64,000 nucleotides of DNA from Helochares maculicollis (GCA_033557835.1 JAWQRO010000064.1:1-64000), one strand, 5' to 3'. Shown: positions 11,113 to 23,878, counted from the first letter of the stretch. The notes: a model not told the origin generated them from the sequence alone. Program-made: numbers and translations.

Positions 11113-14100
11113 TATATAAATGCGGGAAAGTTTAAGCAAATTCATTCAAAGTAATTCAAGATTTACTGCTCCAACCAAAAGCTTGCCTGATATACTTTCT
11201 TATAGTCCGACAATAAAGTAAATCATTCAAATTCTTAAAATATAAACATGAGATTTCTATCATACATCAGATAAGTAAAGTCCACCAGTTCCCTTATCGT
11301 TGTATCATTTGACGATTATACTAAATTTCTTATACTTGCACAATTAGAGCCACACGCCATTCAGTTTATTCATGAAAGCAAACCAAACTTTACGGACTGG
11401 AATAAGATGGACGCTACTCAGAATCTTATATTCAGCAACTACCGAGTTTGCATATTTCCAATAAATACCTACTATGCAAAAATGCATTCAACTCCAACAA
11501 CAGCACGCTTTGTCGTAGAATAATATTTTATTTCATAGTCACATCCCGTTCGACTGCCAATCCACTTTTACAGTGTAGAGCTGATGCAAGGATCACCGAA
11601 GCGTTGATTTAAGCTCGTTTAAACTTCAACAAGTCTTCATTCTCTCCATTAATAAATAATGCAAGATGACGGTTTTATCCAAGATGGGCTAGCTACCATC
11701 GAACTAATCAGCATCTGATGGACCATTAAGCATTGTTTTTGAGTAGTTCATGAAAGGGAGCTACGAGCATTCTTTCTCTTTTCAGCCATCATCAAAGCTG
11801 ATCGATAGGGTTCCTAGAACCGTGTAAATAAATGAAATTATCACCCAAGCCAGTTTCTTAATAAGGTTGGACGTCTGAGAAAAACTTGGATGGCCTGGCC
11901 ACGGCCTGTGCGTACAGTTCGAATACATCCTGAATCGAAAGGGTGTCCAAGCTGAGAGAATCGAATGCTAGCTCGAATGGTACATTCTTTCGCAATCGCT
12001 GTAATGGCACGAGAATGTCTATTATTTATGTTTTAAAGTAGAAATATTATCCAGTGGCATGTTTATTAAATGCGTGGGATTTAAAAGACACATAATTACA
12101 AGTTGTGAAAATCAGTGAATGTAAATTGCTATAAATAGGAACATGTGCTTTCGCCTAACCATTTACCATGTCCACTTATTCTTTTGTATATTGTTGCCGC
12201 GTACTTGCTGCTAATTTATTTGTTTAACGTCGTCATTTTTGCAGGTCATTTACTGTTCTATTCGTTTTTGAAGAGAAGATTTATTCGTCTCGTCCCATCG
12301 GCAATGAAAGAGAGAAACTCGCGATTATCTGCAATTGCTTTGATTGCTCGATATCCTGTACGTTTAATAAAGAATCCGCTATTCATTAACTAATAGGGCA
12401 TTTTTTAAATTCCAACATCCACATGGCAGTATAGTTGAATACTGTAGCTCCTCGGATTATGAAATCACGACTCAGCGATGAAAAATTACTGAGAGGAACT
12501 TTGTTCTAATAGACCCACTTTTAAATACAGTTTTCACCACAAATCGGGCTCGAAATTCAATTACAAAAAAAAAGTATTACAAACAAGCATGTAAAAGACT
12601 AAACAATTTGATGGCATGGATCAGCCTAATACGCGTATAGCTTTCTAGTTATACAAGATTTTTTGTAATCATTTATAAGCACCTAAATTTCTTTAATGAG
12701 AATTTGGGTACGTACCATTTCCTGCCGATAACCAAATAGGCAGGCCCAACTCGCGTAATAGTTAAAATTACACGTTCCACTGTGTAAATATCCAATATTG
12801 TTAGTTGAAGTGTAAGGTAAAAAACGAGGTAATATTGGTGTCTGGCGCGTCAATTTGAAGCAATCTACCATAAAATTACAACAAGCACCAGCAAATCAAA
12901 AGGGTACTGACCTACATATATACTTAAATCTATTAAGCAAAGTCCGTACAAGCCAATAAATGGTAATAGTTCATAATTACTGGGTTGAGTCGAAAATAAT
13001 TACAATATTATACTCTGTAAGCTCCTTATTAGATCAAAGAGTTATGATAAGCAGCTTTGCTCGCTTTACGCATGGATTTATCGTTGACTCGTTGACGTCT
13101 AAATTTTTAAAGAGTCCATTTCCATTTCACCCGACGGCTACGTTTTTACTCCTCTTGATAAATATAATAACTGAATCAAATGGCTGGCTATTATTGATAG
13201 GAATGTATATAGTTCCTAATGCAAATTGGCTGTTGCGATAAGGAGAACTTTCAACACACCTACTTTACGGGTATGACATTTCGGTTGTAAGTGAAGCCAT
13301 TTCAAAAGGTAAAAACATTCAATATGGCGTCGTCTTATGGTATTGTATTCTAATGTCTATCGATATTTTCCATCCTATTTCACGGCAAAAGGCGGCGCAT
13401 CCAAAAGCGATATAGACGTCTCCTTCTAGAGCTAATCCAGGTGATAAATTTAAGCTTAGGTTCACAGAAGGCTATTGTCATTTGTCCGTATTGCTCCACT
13501 CCGCTATGTTGGAATCTGATATGGCCAGCCAACCAGCTTAGCTTGGACACCACACATTGTAAATATCCAGCCATGATTTACTGGATGCTGGTAATAAATT
13601 AATATTACAGACTGGCTCTTTCTGGTTTGCGTAGGCTGACATTAAACAATTTCAGTGTTGGTTTCACCAATGGCACCTAAATGTATGCTGTGGTCGTTCC
13701 ATCCGGGCATTATTAATGAAATGGAGGTGTTTTGTGGTGGTCATTAATTCTTTGTTCTCACTGATGTAACTTGTTTGTTTATGGTAATATTCTTGGTTCT
13801 CGTCCGACGCAGCGCTAAGAGCAACCTCCCATGGAACAAATACTTTTTTGCTTTTTTAATCGGAAGTGTACAACCAAATATGTACGCAATCCTGTAACGT
13901 CAAGAGTATTCAAGTATTCAAATTGTCGAATGCCTCCCCGCGTTGTCGTCTCCTGCCAAAGGGACATAATGACAAAGAACGAGATGGTATGAGCGTACGT
14001 GATTAGAATCTCAAATTCATGGAAACGTGTAATAAGCTACATTTATGAATACTAATGCGGTCGCGTACTTTCAATGTCCACTTTTTAAGCGTGCTGGCTG

Positions 14101-14795
14101 CGGCTCGTCCAGTTCCTTTACATACACCATTTAGAACTAACTACTGGTTTATCTGCTGAGGCAATCTCTTGAAATGTTCCAAAATTACATTAATTCAGAA
14201 TCGCGGGTTTGTTCAGCCCTGTCTCTTTACGCCGCTTCAACTGCAGTTTATCGAACACACATCCATACATACGTGAAGTGGAAGAGTGGCCAACACGTCC
14301 ATGCCACGGCATGATGGGTTGAGGAGGATATTGATCGCACATCAGGGCAACTTTTTCAAAGCCGTAATCAACAGGTGTATACCTCGGTGTATATTTATAA
14401 AGCGTCCGTATATATGCGGCTCTCTAGACTAAAATCATTCAAAAGACGACAAGTCGATGGTTATCTCTTGGCCTTTTATTAGCCGCCATAAAAGTGATGT
14501 CTTACATATACTACATACGTTGGTATGTACGCAAGCGTTCTTTAAAAAACTATTTAATCTGGCTACCTGTTACGCAGCTACTATGGACACTCATGGGTCG
14601 AGGTTGGAGTAAAGCTACAAGAATTTTGTCCCTAATTATTCCAATATTTTTGTGTAGCTTATGCATTCTTATATCATTATCAATTGTGTTTGAATGTTTA
14701 AGGTATACCCCACATTAAATGCTTCTAAACATTCAAATATTATTCCTTAGACTTTTAATGATAAAATAATATATCAACATTTATGAGATTTTTTT
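11113..14795. other. No gene recognised
   Basis: About 3.7 kb without a convincing exon. The longest open frames (82 residues at 12145-12393; 93 residues at 12960-13241; 74 residues at 14494-14718) are hydrophobic, AT-driven and lack known motifs. No terminal repeats were found. Confidence 0.5.
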
Positions 14796-16799
14796 GAGAG
14801 CCATTGAAAACAGAAAGAGCTACAAGAAAACCAAGCAGAAGCTAATCATAGGGCGAAATCAAATAGAAGTAATTGTCGACAGTAACAGTAATAATCGTAG
14901 TACAAACAGATGCTCAATACTAGAGTATGTCGCTAACTTCTATGATAACCGCTATAAATCGCCACAAGTGGACAATCTCTATATCAAAACCAACAATATT
15001 GAAGAATCACCAGAAGTACAAGCAGCTGAACTAGAAATGGCTCTAAGACAAATGAAAAATAGCAGATAAGCCGAAATAACAGCTGAACTATTTGAATTAA
15101 CAGGCTATCAAACACTAACTTGCGTAGCAAAGATGTACATTGAATGCATCCGCGAAAAGAAGCTTCCAAAACGCTGAAACAAAGCTACTCTTAGGTTGGT
15201 AATTAAGTAATTGCCGATTTCCCAAATTCGTAGTTTAAGTAGTCGTAGTTATTATGCGCACATGCCTGCATAACATGTTCAAGGTCATTTGGCATGTTAC
15301 TGAGATGAGTTTTATTAACCATTGAATAGTGAATTTGGACTTATTCAGTAAACATTGAGTGTTTGGGATAAAATAAAACATGGAATGAAAATGAGGTTCT
15401 ATCGTCATATTTTGCTGTGTTATTTCCGTTAAAGGAAAAATGCTTCTCAGGCTTACAAATAGCTATGTGCTGTTTATGGTGATACAGTTTTACAAAAACG
15501 ACAGCGTCCAAATTGGTTTGCGAAATTTTGTTCTAGTGATTTTTCACTGAAAGACAAGCGCTCTGGGCGCGCGATGGAAGTTGATGATAATCTAATCAAT
15601 AATCGCTACCAGTCGTCACCGTACAACGCGTGAGATTGTAGAGAAGCTAAATGTATCACATGCATGCATAGAAAAGCATTTACAACAGCTTGGCTTCTCA
15701 AAAAAGCTGGATATCTGGGTTCCTTATGAACTTGGCGAAACGCATAAACACCTGCGATATACTTCTTAAGCGGGACGAAAATGAACCGTTTTTAAAATGA
15801 TATATTACTGGTGATGAAAAGTGGGTTGGTTATAACAATTCCACTAGAAAACGATCGTGGAGTCAACCAAAATGAACCACCTCAAACAACATCAAAACCT
15901 GGTACTCACTAAAGGAAGGTCTTGTTACCAGTTTGGTGGGATTATAAAGGTATGGTTTATTTTGAACTCCCACCGAACAACCAGACGATTAATTCTGAAG
16001 TTTATATTCGCCAACTAACCAAACTGGATACTGCAATCTAGAAAAATCGACCAGAATTGGCAAACCCCAAAGGAATTCGTTATAACGTCCGACCCCATAC
16101 ATCTTTGGTCGCTCACCAAAAATTGTTGCAGCTTGGTTAGGATGTGTTACCATACCCACCATATAGTCCTGGCATAGCTCCATCAGATTATTACATATTT
16201 TGAAATTTACAAAGCTTTCTGCGAGGAAAGAAATTCAATAACGATTATGAAATAAGACAGCAGTTGACTCAATTATTTGCCAATAAAATTCCACAGTTCC
16301 ACGAACGTGGTCTTATGATGCTGCCTAAAACGTGGAAAAAGGTCATTGAAAATAATGGACAATACATTTGTAATTAAAGCTATTTTTTGCGAGTAAAACT
16401 AAACTGTTATATTTTGCTTAAGAAATCGGCGATTGCTTAGTTGCCAACCTTATATAATATTAATTCATAAGAAATGTAGCTTAGAAGACATCAGAAATTA
16501 CCGACTAAAAAGCTTGCTGCCAGGGGTGTATACAGTGTTCACAAAAATCATTCTAAACCGCTTAACATACACTCTAGATTCAAAAAGAACAAGCGGGACT
16601 CTAAAGTAGGTTCAGCGCTATGGATCACACCCAAACTGCAAGAGAAGTGATTAGCAAAACCAAAGAACATACTCTGCATTGTCAATGGTTTTCATTGACT
16701 TCGAAAAATCCTTTGGCTCAATTTTTCCTGTGGCAATAATGGAAGCCCTGACAATGCATGGCATAGAGAAAGCCTACATCAAAATCCACAATAATATAC
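14796..16799 (+). mobile_element. RTE-like LINE fragment (reverse transcriptase N-terminal part), split by mariners
   Basis: Plus-strand frame reads ILEYVANFYDNRYKSP, ELEMALRQMKN, AELFELTGYQT and MYIECIREKKLPKR, which is the typical start of an RTE-clade reverse transcriptase. It stops at the mariner at 15192-16454 and resumes beyond it with IHKKCSLEDIRNY in continuity. With frameshifts it then reads VFTKIILNRLTYTLDSK, AMDHTQTAREVIS, MVFIDFEK (RT motif with the catalytic-domain FxDFEKA signature) and EALTMHGIEKAYIKI. It ends at a second mariner (16802). No endonuclease domain is seen upstream, so it is probably 5' truncated. In-frame stops show it is dead. Confidence 0.85.
15192..16454 (+). 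mobile_element. Family C mariner inserted in the LINE
   Basis: Ends 'ggttggtaattaagtaattg' and complement of '...gcttagttgccaacc' match family C (also at 9863-11112). The exact boundary is uncertain by two to three bases because the target is TA-rich. The transposase on the plus strand (about 15380-16377) is heavily mutated but shows AKFCSSDFSLKDKRSGRAMEVDD, YITGDEKWVGYNN (first acidic motif), a weak second motif and SPGIAPSDYYI (third). Several stops and frameshifts are present. It interrupts LINE reverse-transcriptase codons. Confidence 0.9.
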
Positions 16800-16801
16800 T
16801 A

Positions 16802-17669
16802 CAGTGATCAAAAAGTAAGGTGGATTTGTTTATAAAATGAAAATTCTTTATATATCCTTCCAAATTAATTTCATATCCTTCAAAGTAATCCCCGTCCGAT
16901 AAAACACACTTTTTCAAATGCTTTTTCCAGACCTCGAAACAGTCGGAATAGACTTTTTCCGGTATAGAATTCAAGACCTTCTTCGTTTCAGTGTTTATCT
17001 GCTCAATCGTATCAAAACGGTATCCCCACATTGGTCTTTTGAGTTTGCTGAATAGCCACAAGTCGCACGGAGTCAAATCAGGTGAATACGGTGGTTGCGG
17101 AACGATATGAGTCGAGTTCTTGGCAAAAAAATCACGAAGAACCAATGCAGTATGACATGTTGCATTTGGCATCAATCGAGACTTGACGCGTTTGAGACAC
17201 AAAAAATCCTTCAAAATGGTTTGGGCTGAGCCAAATGATATTCCAACACTATCAGCGAGGTCTCTAATTGTCAATCGACGATTTTCAAGCACCAAATCTT
17301 TGATTTTTTGGACTTGGCACTCGTCGGTAGACGTTGATGGACGTCCAGAGCGTGGTTCGTCTTCAACGCATTCTCGGCCCGCTTTGAACTCGTTGTACCA
17401 CTTATAAACGCTTTTTTGTACCATAGTTTGATCACCAAAGGCCTTTCGTAACATTTTCAATGTATCCGCATTTCGTTTCGCAAACAAAATTTGATGCAAG
17501 TTCTTTGCTCAGCAAAATCACCCATTGCAAATATCGAAAAATTCACGTTTGCTTGTTTACAAAAACACGTGTAACTCAGAGATATTTAAAGCTTTTGACA
17601 AACAGACGCTTGGCAAATGTTATAGACAGTCCTAGCAACATAGAAAAAAAATTTACCTTTTGATCACTG
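16802..17669 (-). mobile_element. 868-bp mariner deletion derivative (family D) in the LINE
   Basis: The ends are 'cagtgatcaaaaagtaa' and the complement of 'ttaccttttgatcactg', flanked by TA at 16800-16801 and 17670-17671. The copy is shorter than a full mariner because the centre of its transposase gene is deleted. It landed directly after the IHNNIY codons of the LINE fragment. Confidence 0.92.
16822..17499 (-). pseudogene. Mariner transposase with internal deletion but open frame
   Basis: A single open frame joins the N-terminal HTH half (KSVYKWYNEFKAGRECVEDE, PRSGRPSTS, ENRRLTIRDLADSVGISFGS) to the C-terminal part (TALVLRDFFAKNSTHIVPQP, YSPDLTPCDLWLF, VLSDGDYFEGYEINLEGYI). Between KRVKSRLMP and NATCHTALVL about 110 residues normally present in the family are missing, including the first catalytic aspartate and the HHDNAP motif. 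The open frame runs on through the inverted repeat into flanking DNA (to 16774). It retains an intact DNA-binding half, so it could in principle bind element ends, but cannot catalyse. Confidence 0.85.
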
Positions 17670-17671
17670 TA

Positions 17672-18984
17672 TGTGGCAACAAACTCTAATGGACCAAAAA
17701 TGTGATATCCAGCTCTATAGCACCCAAAAATGTGGTATCTAGCTCTGGATGATCAAGATATGTGGCGTGGATCGAATGATGCACCTCATACGCGTCAATA
17801 CCACCAAGCAAATATAACAAAGTGGACTGTATGATCATATGTATTTAAAAACTTCCCAAATGTGATGGTACAAGGGCCTTATAAATATTCAAACTTATTA
17901 CTACTATTCCTTACAATTTGCGATTTAATACTACTCTTACAGCTAAACCTATCTCGACACCTAAACTATGAGAAAGTTGTGGGAACACCACCCTCTCCCT
18001 TTAGCGAACCAATAGAACGCAACAATATATGAGAGCAAAAGCAGAAGTGAAACTTCATAACCAACTGAAGAGTTCTCAAAATGTGCACGTCAAAAAGAAT
18101 ATCTGTACTAAACTATTTTCGGTGGCATTAGAATACGTTTTCTTTAAGTTAAGCTGGAAAAATAAGGGAGGAAAAAGACTTGAGGGAGGCGATACATGTA
18201 ACTGCTTGAATTTTGACCGTTTTTGGGAGGCTTATTTAAAAGGGAATGAATAACTGAATCTTTTTTATATTCAGTATTCATTATATATTTAAATTCAAGA
18301 ATCAGATTAGTACTATTATTTTTATTAAAAATGCCCGTCGTACTAACTAATCTCCTAAGACCTTTGCGGTGAAAGGCATAAATCGTCGGGACTTTTAGCT
18401 TCTGTTACAGCAATCTAAAATAAAGAATTTTGGTTTGAGCGTTTATCTTCTAGTTGAACCAATAAAAGGACAAAAAAGTCGAAAAATCGTAAATTGGTAT
18501 GCCTCAGAAAAAAAGTTCGAGATTTCACCCTTTTTTTCGATGGTTTTCGGGTCAAAAATTGTACTTTTTGAAAAATGTTTGGCGTTTTTGAGGTTCAACT
18601 AGGAGCTAATACCATAGGAAAAACGTGTGCCAAATTTCATAGTAATCGCTTCAGAACTTTTTGAGTTATCTTCCCGCCAATTTAAAAGGAGTAGTTTCGA
18701 GAAAAACTTACTTAAAGTTTTGACACACAGAAACTATTATTACAGCAACTTAAAGTTAGCGATTCCGGGGCCATACCTTCGGTACAATAGTAGTACTCGT
18801 TTTTCTTCATAAACTCTTCTTGACTACTTAACGAGCTTTTTCGGTTGTCAAAGAGCTTCAGTGATTTTCTCGACTCACTCTTTGGTCATCGATTTTGTCT
18901 TTGTAGGACATGAATTGGCGATCAATAACTATTTCTAATATGTTCATCACTCGTAAGATATATATGTATCCATCTTTGAACAAT
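17672..18984. other. No gene recognised; contains an 11-bp inverted pair
   Basis: The stretch 18380-18830 has a run of 'ttgagttatc'-type phrases and an 11-bp inverted repeat (ctagttgaacc at 18450-18460; ggttcaactag at 18592-18602) that may belong to an unidentified DNA transposon. No protein motif is seen. Confidence 0.4.
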
Positions 18985-19707
18985 CCAGTGGATACGAAGG
19001 CACTAATTTCTGCTTCAACGCCATTGTACAGATCCGTTTTTTGATCGCTTGATCACTGGAGACGAAAAATGGATCCTGTACGACAATCCGAAACGCAAAA
19101 GGCAGCGGCTTAGCCGAAATGAATTACCACGAACTACTGCAAAGCCGGGTTTACACCCCAAAAAGGCACTTCTCTGTGTTTGGTGGAATACACACAGAGT
19201 TGTTCACTTTGAAGTGTTAAAAACCTGGACAAACTATTAATGCAGATGTCTATTGTGAACAATTAGAACGAATAAACTGGTCTTTAATTGAAAAGTATCC
19301 GGCAATTGTCAACAGAAAAGGAGTTATTCTGCAACATGACAATGCAAGACCGCAATGTGAAAAACGGACCTTAGACAAAATTAACGAATTGGGGTGGGAG
19401 GTACTGCCTCACCCACCATACTCGCCCGATATTGCACCCTCGGATTACCATTTATTCCGATCACTGCAACATTGTCTTGGTGGCAAAAAATTAGAAAATT
19501 TTGATGATGTCCAAAATGCTATCTCGACATATTTTACAGAAAAACCGATTGATTTTTGCCGGTCCGGCATTGAAAATTTGTATACTAGATGGCAAAAGGT
19601 TGTTGATAACGAAGGTGAGTATATTGTTGATTAGAAATAAAACTTGTTAAAAATATAGTCGTGTGAATTTAACTTGAGAAAACGACATTACTTTCCGGTC
19701 CCCCTAA
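18985..19707 (+). mobile_element. Mellifera-type mariner, 5' truncated
   Basis: The right end is the complement of 'ttagggggaccggaaagtaa', a terminal repeat typical of this mariner group, followed by TA at 19708-19709. No matching left end is found and the DNA-binding half of the transposase is missing, so the copy is truncated on the left. Confidence 0.88.
19020..19634 (+). pseudogene. Mariner transposase catalytic domain, truncated
   Basis: Reads PFFDRLITGDEKWILYDNPK (first acidic motif), then KPGLHPKKALLCVWWNT. A one-base frame change occurs near 19228, after which TINADVYCEQLERI, GVILQHDNARP (second motif), GWEVLPHPPYSPDIAPSDYH (third motif) and RWQKVVDNEGEYIVD are read to the stop at 19632-19634. 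All three catalytic acidic residues are present, but the N-terminal HTH region is absent and the frame is broken. Confidence 0.88.
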
Positions 19708-19889
19708 TACTTATCTTCATCTCCTCTCACTTTCCATTGATTCGTTGGACTGGAAGTTTCAATTGTCCATTTTCAAGCTGACACAATAAACAAAACAAAA
19801 AATGTGTAAATCAATAGTTTACATTTCATGACTACAATTGCGAAAATAAATTGAAAACAGTGCAAAAGTCAATACATAAACTCAAGAGT

Positions 19890-19942
19890 ACATATTTGCA
19901 GGAGAAACAATATTTGCAGGAGGAACAATATTTGCAGGAGTT
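19890..19942 (+). repeat. Three tandem 18-bp units
   Basis: The unit 'acaatatttgcaggagga' occurs three times in a row with small changes (first copy one base shorter). Short minisatellite with no coding content. Confidence 0.85.
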
Positions 19943-20374
19943 ACATTGTTAGCAGTTGCACGACCAATTCCGCGTGAAAACATCTCCTCGGGCCTCTTCC
20001 ATAAATACAGCTAATGTACTAAAGTGGGGCTAACTTAAAGCCCCAGTGTTCTGGGTACGGCGTGTTCTGGGTAACAGAGAAAACAAGAGGGTGCGATAAC
20101 AGTTTGTGTATACACCATACTTCTTGTTGAAATAATATAACGCTCGCAAGAAATACGTTGTAGTAATGCATTTCCATTAAGCTTTTTCGAGTCAAGTTGA
20201 ACGAGGAAAAAATTAGTGGTTGACCGAACACATTCTAAATGTCTTCAAGGGAACATTTGAGGCTTCCGCTGCGGACTGAGGAATTTTAACAAAGCTCGTT
20301 TCTTAATAAACAAATTACATCGAAAGCGAAGTCAATTTAATACAAATTCCATTTGAAAAAACTTACTTATTAAA

Positions 20375-20550
20375 ACCAAATCGGCTTGTTTAAAGTAAAA
20401 TCGATTTCAAATTAAATCGACTGACTGGATATCAAATGGGCTGACCTAAAATGAATTCTCCCAGCATGAAATGAAATCAAATGGTCTAAAATATAATCGG
20501 TTTGTTTAATTCAAAACGGCCCGTTTAGAGTCAAATCGGCTTAATACAAT
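20375..20550 (+). repeat. Degenerate minisatellite of about 20-24-bp units
   Basis: Repeated irregular versions of 'aaatcggcttgtttaaagt' (for example at about 20378, 20399, 20416, 20497 and 20533) form a decayed tandem repeat. Units vary in length, so the array is old. Confidence 0.6.
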
Positions 20551-23357
20551 TCTAACTTAAAACAAACATTCTTTTGTAGCAGTCCTTAAAATAATCAGAA
20601 TATGTAAATGACCTCAGATTATGTAAGACCAGAAGTAGTTCCAGATTGAATTTCGATAAAAATCGGATGAAAAATAAGCCCGGTACGCACGAAATCTCTT
20701 TCTGTCCGGATATCTTGAGCAGGTTGATGGATTTGTAACAAGCCAACGATGGAGTAGACCAACTAATTAGTTATTTGCATATTTTTTTCACTTCTCATCA
20801 TAAATCAAAGTTGTTAAATTGAATTAGAGATCGGCTGGGAAGTTTGTTTTAGATTCTGTGCTTAGATCCAAGTGTGTTTTTTCTACCGGTTTTTGCAGTT
20901 GGTACATTTTTGGGCCGCTGCTCTTCAGAATTGAAAAAGTTTAGTTAACAAGATAAAATTAATTGACAATTAATTATCCTATAAAAGAGTTTCATTCGTC
21001 TCCCAGGTAAACATTTGCGTGCTTGTAATTTATGATTTTTACGTCTTGTAATAATAGGTAATTGTGTTCGTAATGCTCGCAGTAGGGCAGTGTATTCTTG
21101 ATGTAACGAGTAAAACAGGCTTGAAGAAAGCAATCTCAAAGGCCACTCCCTGCAGATGGTAAAAAATTATACATACATCATTTTGCCCAAGGTGGAACTG
21201 ATCACCTGAGTTGTTCTTATGTATGTATACGTACCATTGAAAAAGTTTGTCACTTTACAAAATGAAATAAAAAAACTGGTTGTTGCCCTGCCAGTTGAAA
21301 GAATAGAATAATGGATGGCCAAAGGATTGCGCGCTGAGAAATATCCAGAGGAAATGCGTTCGGTTTTTAGTACCAACAAGAGATTTAATTCTGGTAAATT
21401 GGAAGATATGCAACCCTGAAATCGCGAGTGCATTGGTCTCTTGGCTACTTCTTGGGAGCGATATTTTAAAATTATGACTGCATAACTCCATTGGGTTAAC
21501 AATAAAATTCCGTGTAAGCTCTACAATACAGTTTATTACTTGAATGGGTGATCTTTGATCTTTGACTTTATCTCCACGAGTTTTGCTTTCAGAGAGATTT
21601 ACAGTTACACAAAATGCCGAGATGATCAAAGCTCTACTTTATAGCGAAATATCTTTATAATCTCCTGCAAAATTTGCATGAGAGGAAATTGCATTTTTAG
21701 GGTCCAAAATGCAAGTGTTTAGTTTCCTGGTAGTTCTCACTCTTATAAATATTTGAGTTGAATCTCCTTACACTGTTTGAATACTACTGCTAGTTATCAG
21801 CTCCAGCGATCTGTTTGACCACCGAGAAACGAAATTTAATACATATACCTTTCAGATTCAATGGTTTGCTCAGGAGAAATGAAAATCCTTTCTCATAAGG
21901 TTTACTCACATTTGTAATCTTCACGTCCGTTTTTAGTGAGAGCAGCTTTTGCAAAACGATCCTAGAATCTAATTGATTTATAAAAAAATACTGGTGATTC
22001 CACTGAACATTCTTGTAAATATCGTATATGAAAATGAACAAGCTGATTGATGTAATTAAAAACCAAACTTAGATGGGGAAATCAAACTAAAATATTCTGC
22101 TTTCATTCTTTTGAACTTTGAATCTAGTTTAAATTCACAAGATATTTTGTAAGAATTCCCAATTTTTGTTTATTATAAGTAAGGGATACAGTATTGTATA
22201 TAATGCTAAAAATTAAACTACATTTAAGAATAAACTTGAATGCAAATTTTCATATTGAATTTTTAAATGTAAACTAGTGCTAAAAGTTTTCACCTTTTAT
22301 TATTTTAGCACGTTATACTACACCTCTTCCAGATTTCTTTCAATCCTAGAAAAGCATATAATTTCTAATACTGCGAGAAAATTCTAAGAGTAACAATAAT
22401 GTATGTAAAAATCCTGAATGAATTTTGATAATCAAGAAATACCAAGAAAATTCCAACATAACATTTACTAATTCGTCAAGAATATACAAGTTATCATAAT
22501 AATCACTAGAGTAAATAATGAAAACCGAAATGTACGATGGTAAATAAAGACAATAAAACATGAAAGAGTCTAATGATCCTTGAAAGCTACTTATGCGAAT
22601 GCGCTATCAAATTTCTGAAATTCTGGCGATTAAGAACGAACATATTGAGACGTAATCATATCCATTAAAAAAAACGAAACAGTTATGGGCTAACCTTGGT
22701 AATTATGAAAAGTAAATGTTAAAAATCTCTTTAGTTCCATCAAATTTTACTTATATCATATGTATGAAACGCAAGAAAAATCCAGACTATTCAAATATGT
22801 TAAAATCAGCTCAAATTCTAAGATTTCTAATCCTAACTCTGCTTCTGCTCAACAACGGCAGATAAATAAATGTCTACCTCTTACAATCAAGGCAAATAAT
22901 TATGCATTCTACATGAGAAATATCAAAAACAAGATTTTCTCAGTAGAAAGTTATAATCCATAGTAAAAAATATATATAATATGTAGCATTCAGTTGAAAA
23001 ATGCATAGAAAATTTAGTTTATGAAAAGAAACATTCAAATGTTATGACAATTCCAAATTTCAAACAGCTTCCAACCTGAAAGCATTATCAAATCTACAGA
23101 AATTTGCAGTTTTTATTGTTCCTGACATCATTTCATATGTCGGGTATTTCAAGGATGGGTTTCGTCACAGAGAATATACAGCAAACTTTAGAATCAATTA
23201 CCTGTTGTCTATATATGCCTTACGATAAATTAGATGACAAACAAACCTAGTGGACAAATTAATTTTGGTTATTAATTTATATAAATATATGTATGTTGTC
23301 TCTATAATAATTCCAATTGTCGATTCAAAAGCACTAAATTTTAATGTTTTGTTCCAG
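20551..23357. other. Probable last intron of frizzled, no exon recognised
   Basis: AT-rich sequence ending in the acceptor 'tttgttccag' of the frizzled exon. The open frames inside lack conserved motifs, and no upstream frizzled exon (cysteine-rich domain or transmembrane helices 1-5) was found anywhere to the left in this window. Confidence 0.55.
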
Positions 23358-23878
23358 GTGATATCCTCAGCGGAGTTTGCTATGTGGGCCTTTGGAATGT
23401 AGAAGCTCTAAGAGGATTTGTCCTGTCACCTCTCTGCGGCTACCTCGTCATGGGGACCATCTTCTTGCTAGCAGGATTCGTCTCCTTGTTCCGCATCAGG
23501 ACGGTTATGAAGCATGATGGCACGAAAACTGATAAACTAGAAAAGTTGATGATTCGTATTGGTATCTTTTCAGTTTTATACACAGTACCAGCACTCATAG
23601 TCATAGCCTGCCTGTTCTATGAGCAAATGTACTTCGATTCATGGATGCACACCTGGACAAACGACATGTGTAAAAACCACAAAGAATACGCTATTCCTTG
23701 TTCCAGGGAAAAAGACGTCGAGAGGAGGCCTTATTTTATAGTTTTCATGATAAAATATCTTATGTGTATGATAGTGGGAATTACTTCCAGCGTGTGGATT
23801 TGGTCTGGCAAAACAGTTCACAGTTGGAAGGTATTCTTAAACCGGTTTCGAGGGAGGCATGTCGAAGCATATGTTTGA
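23358..23878 (+). CDS. fz: Frizzled receptor, terminal coding exon
   Basis: Wnt receptor of the Frizzled family; seven-transmembrane protein of the plasma membrane that signals through Dishevelled in canonical and planar-polarity pathways. The exon follows the acceptor at 23356-23357 and encodes the last 172 residues, starting [20 protein letters not shown], which is the conserved stretch before transmembrane helix 5. Then come [20 protein letters not shown] (third intracellular loop, strongly conserved), the sixth helix, a Cys-containing outer loop, and [15 protein letters not shown] (seventh helix). The Dishevelled-binding KTxxxW motif is present as KTVHSW. The tail after it is short and ends in EAYV, a possible PDZ ligand. 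Earlier exons are outside the window or beyond the large intron. Which fly paralogue it matches cannot be settled; the short tail favours a Fz1-like identity (inference). Confidence 0.95.

Noticed and set aside
12145..12393. 82-codon hydrophobic open frame, possible membrane protein
   Set aside because: AT-driven Leu/Ile/Phe composition, no homology recognised and no supporting promoter or splice context.
12960..13241. 93-codon open frame
   Set aside because: Same reasons: low-complexity hydrophobic residues typical of translated AT-rich DNA.
21167..21629. Two overlapping minus-strand frames of 111 and 124 codons
   Set aside because: Mutually overlapping, neither shows conserved residues; most likely chance frames in the frizzled intron.
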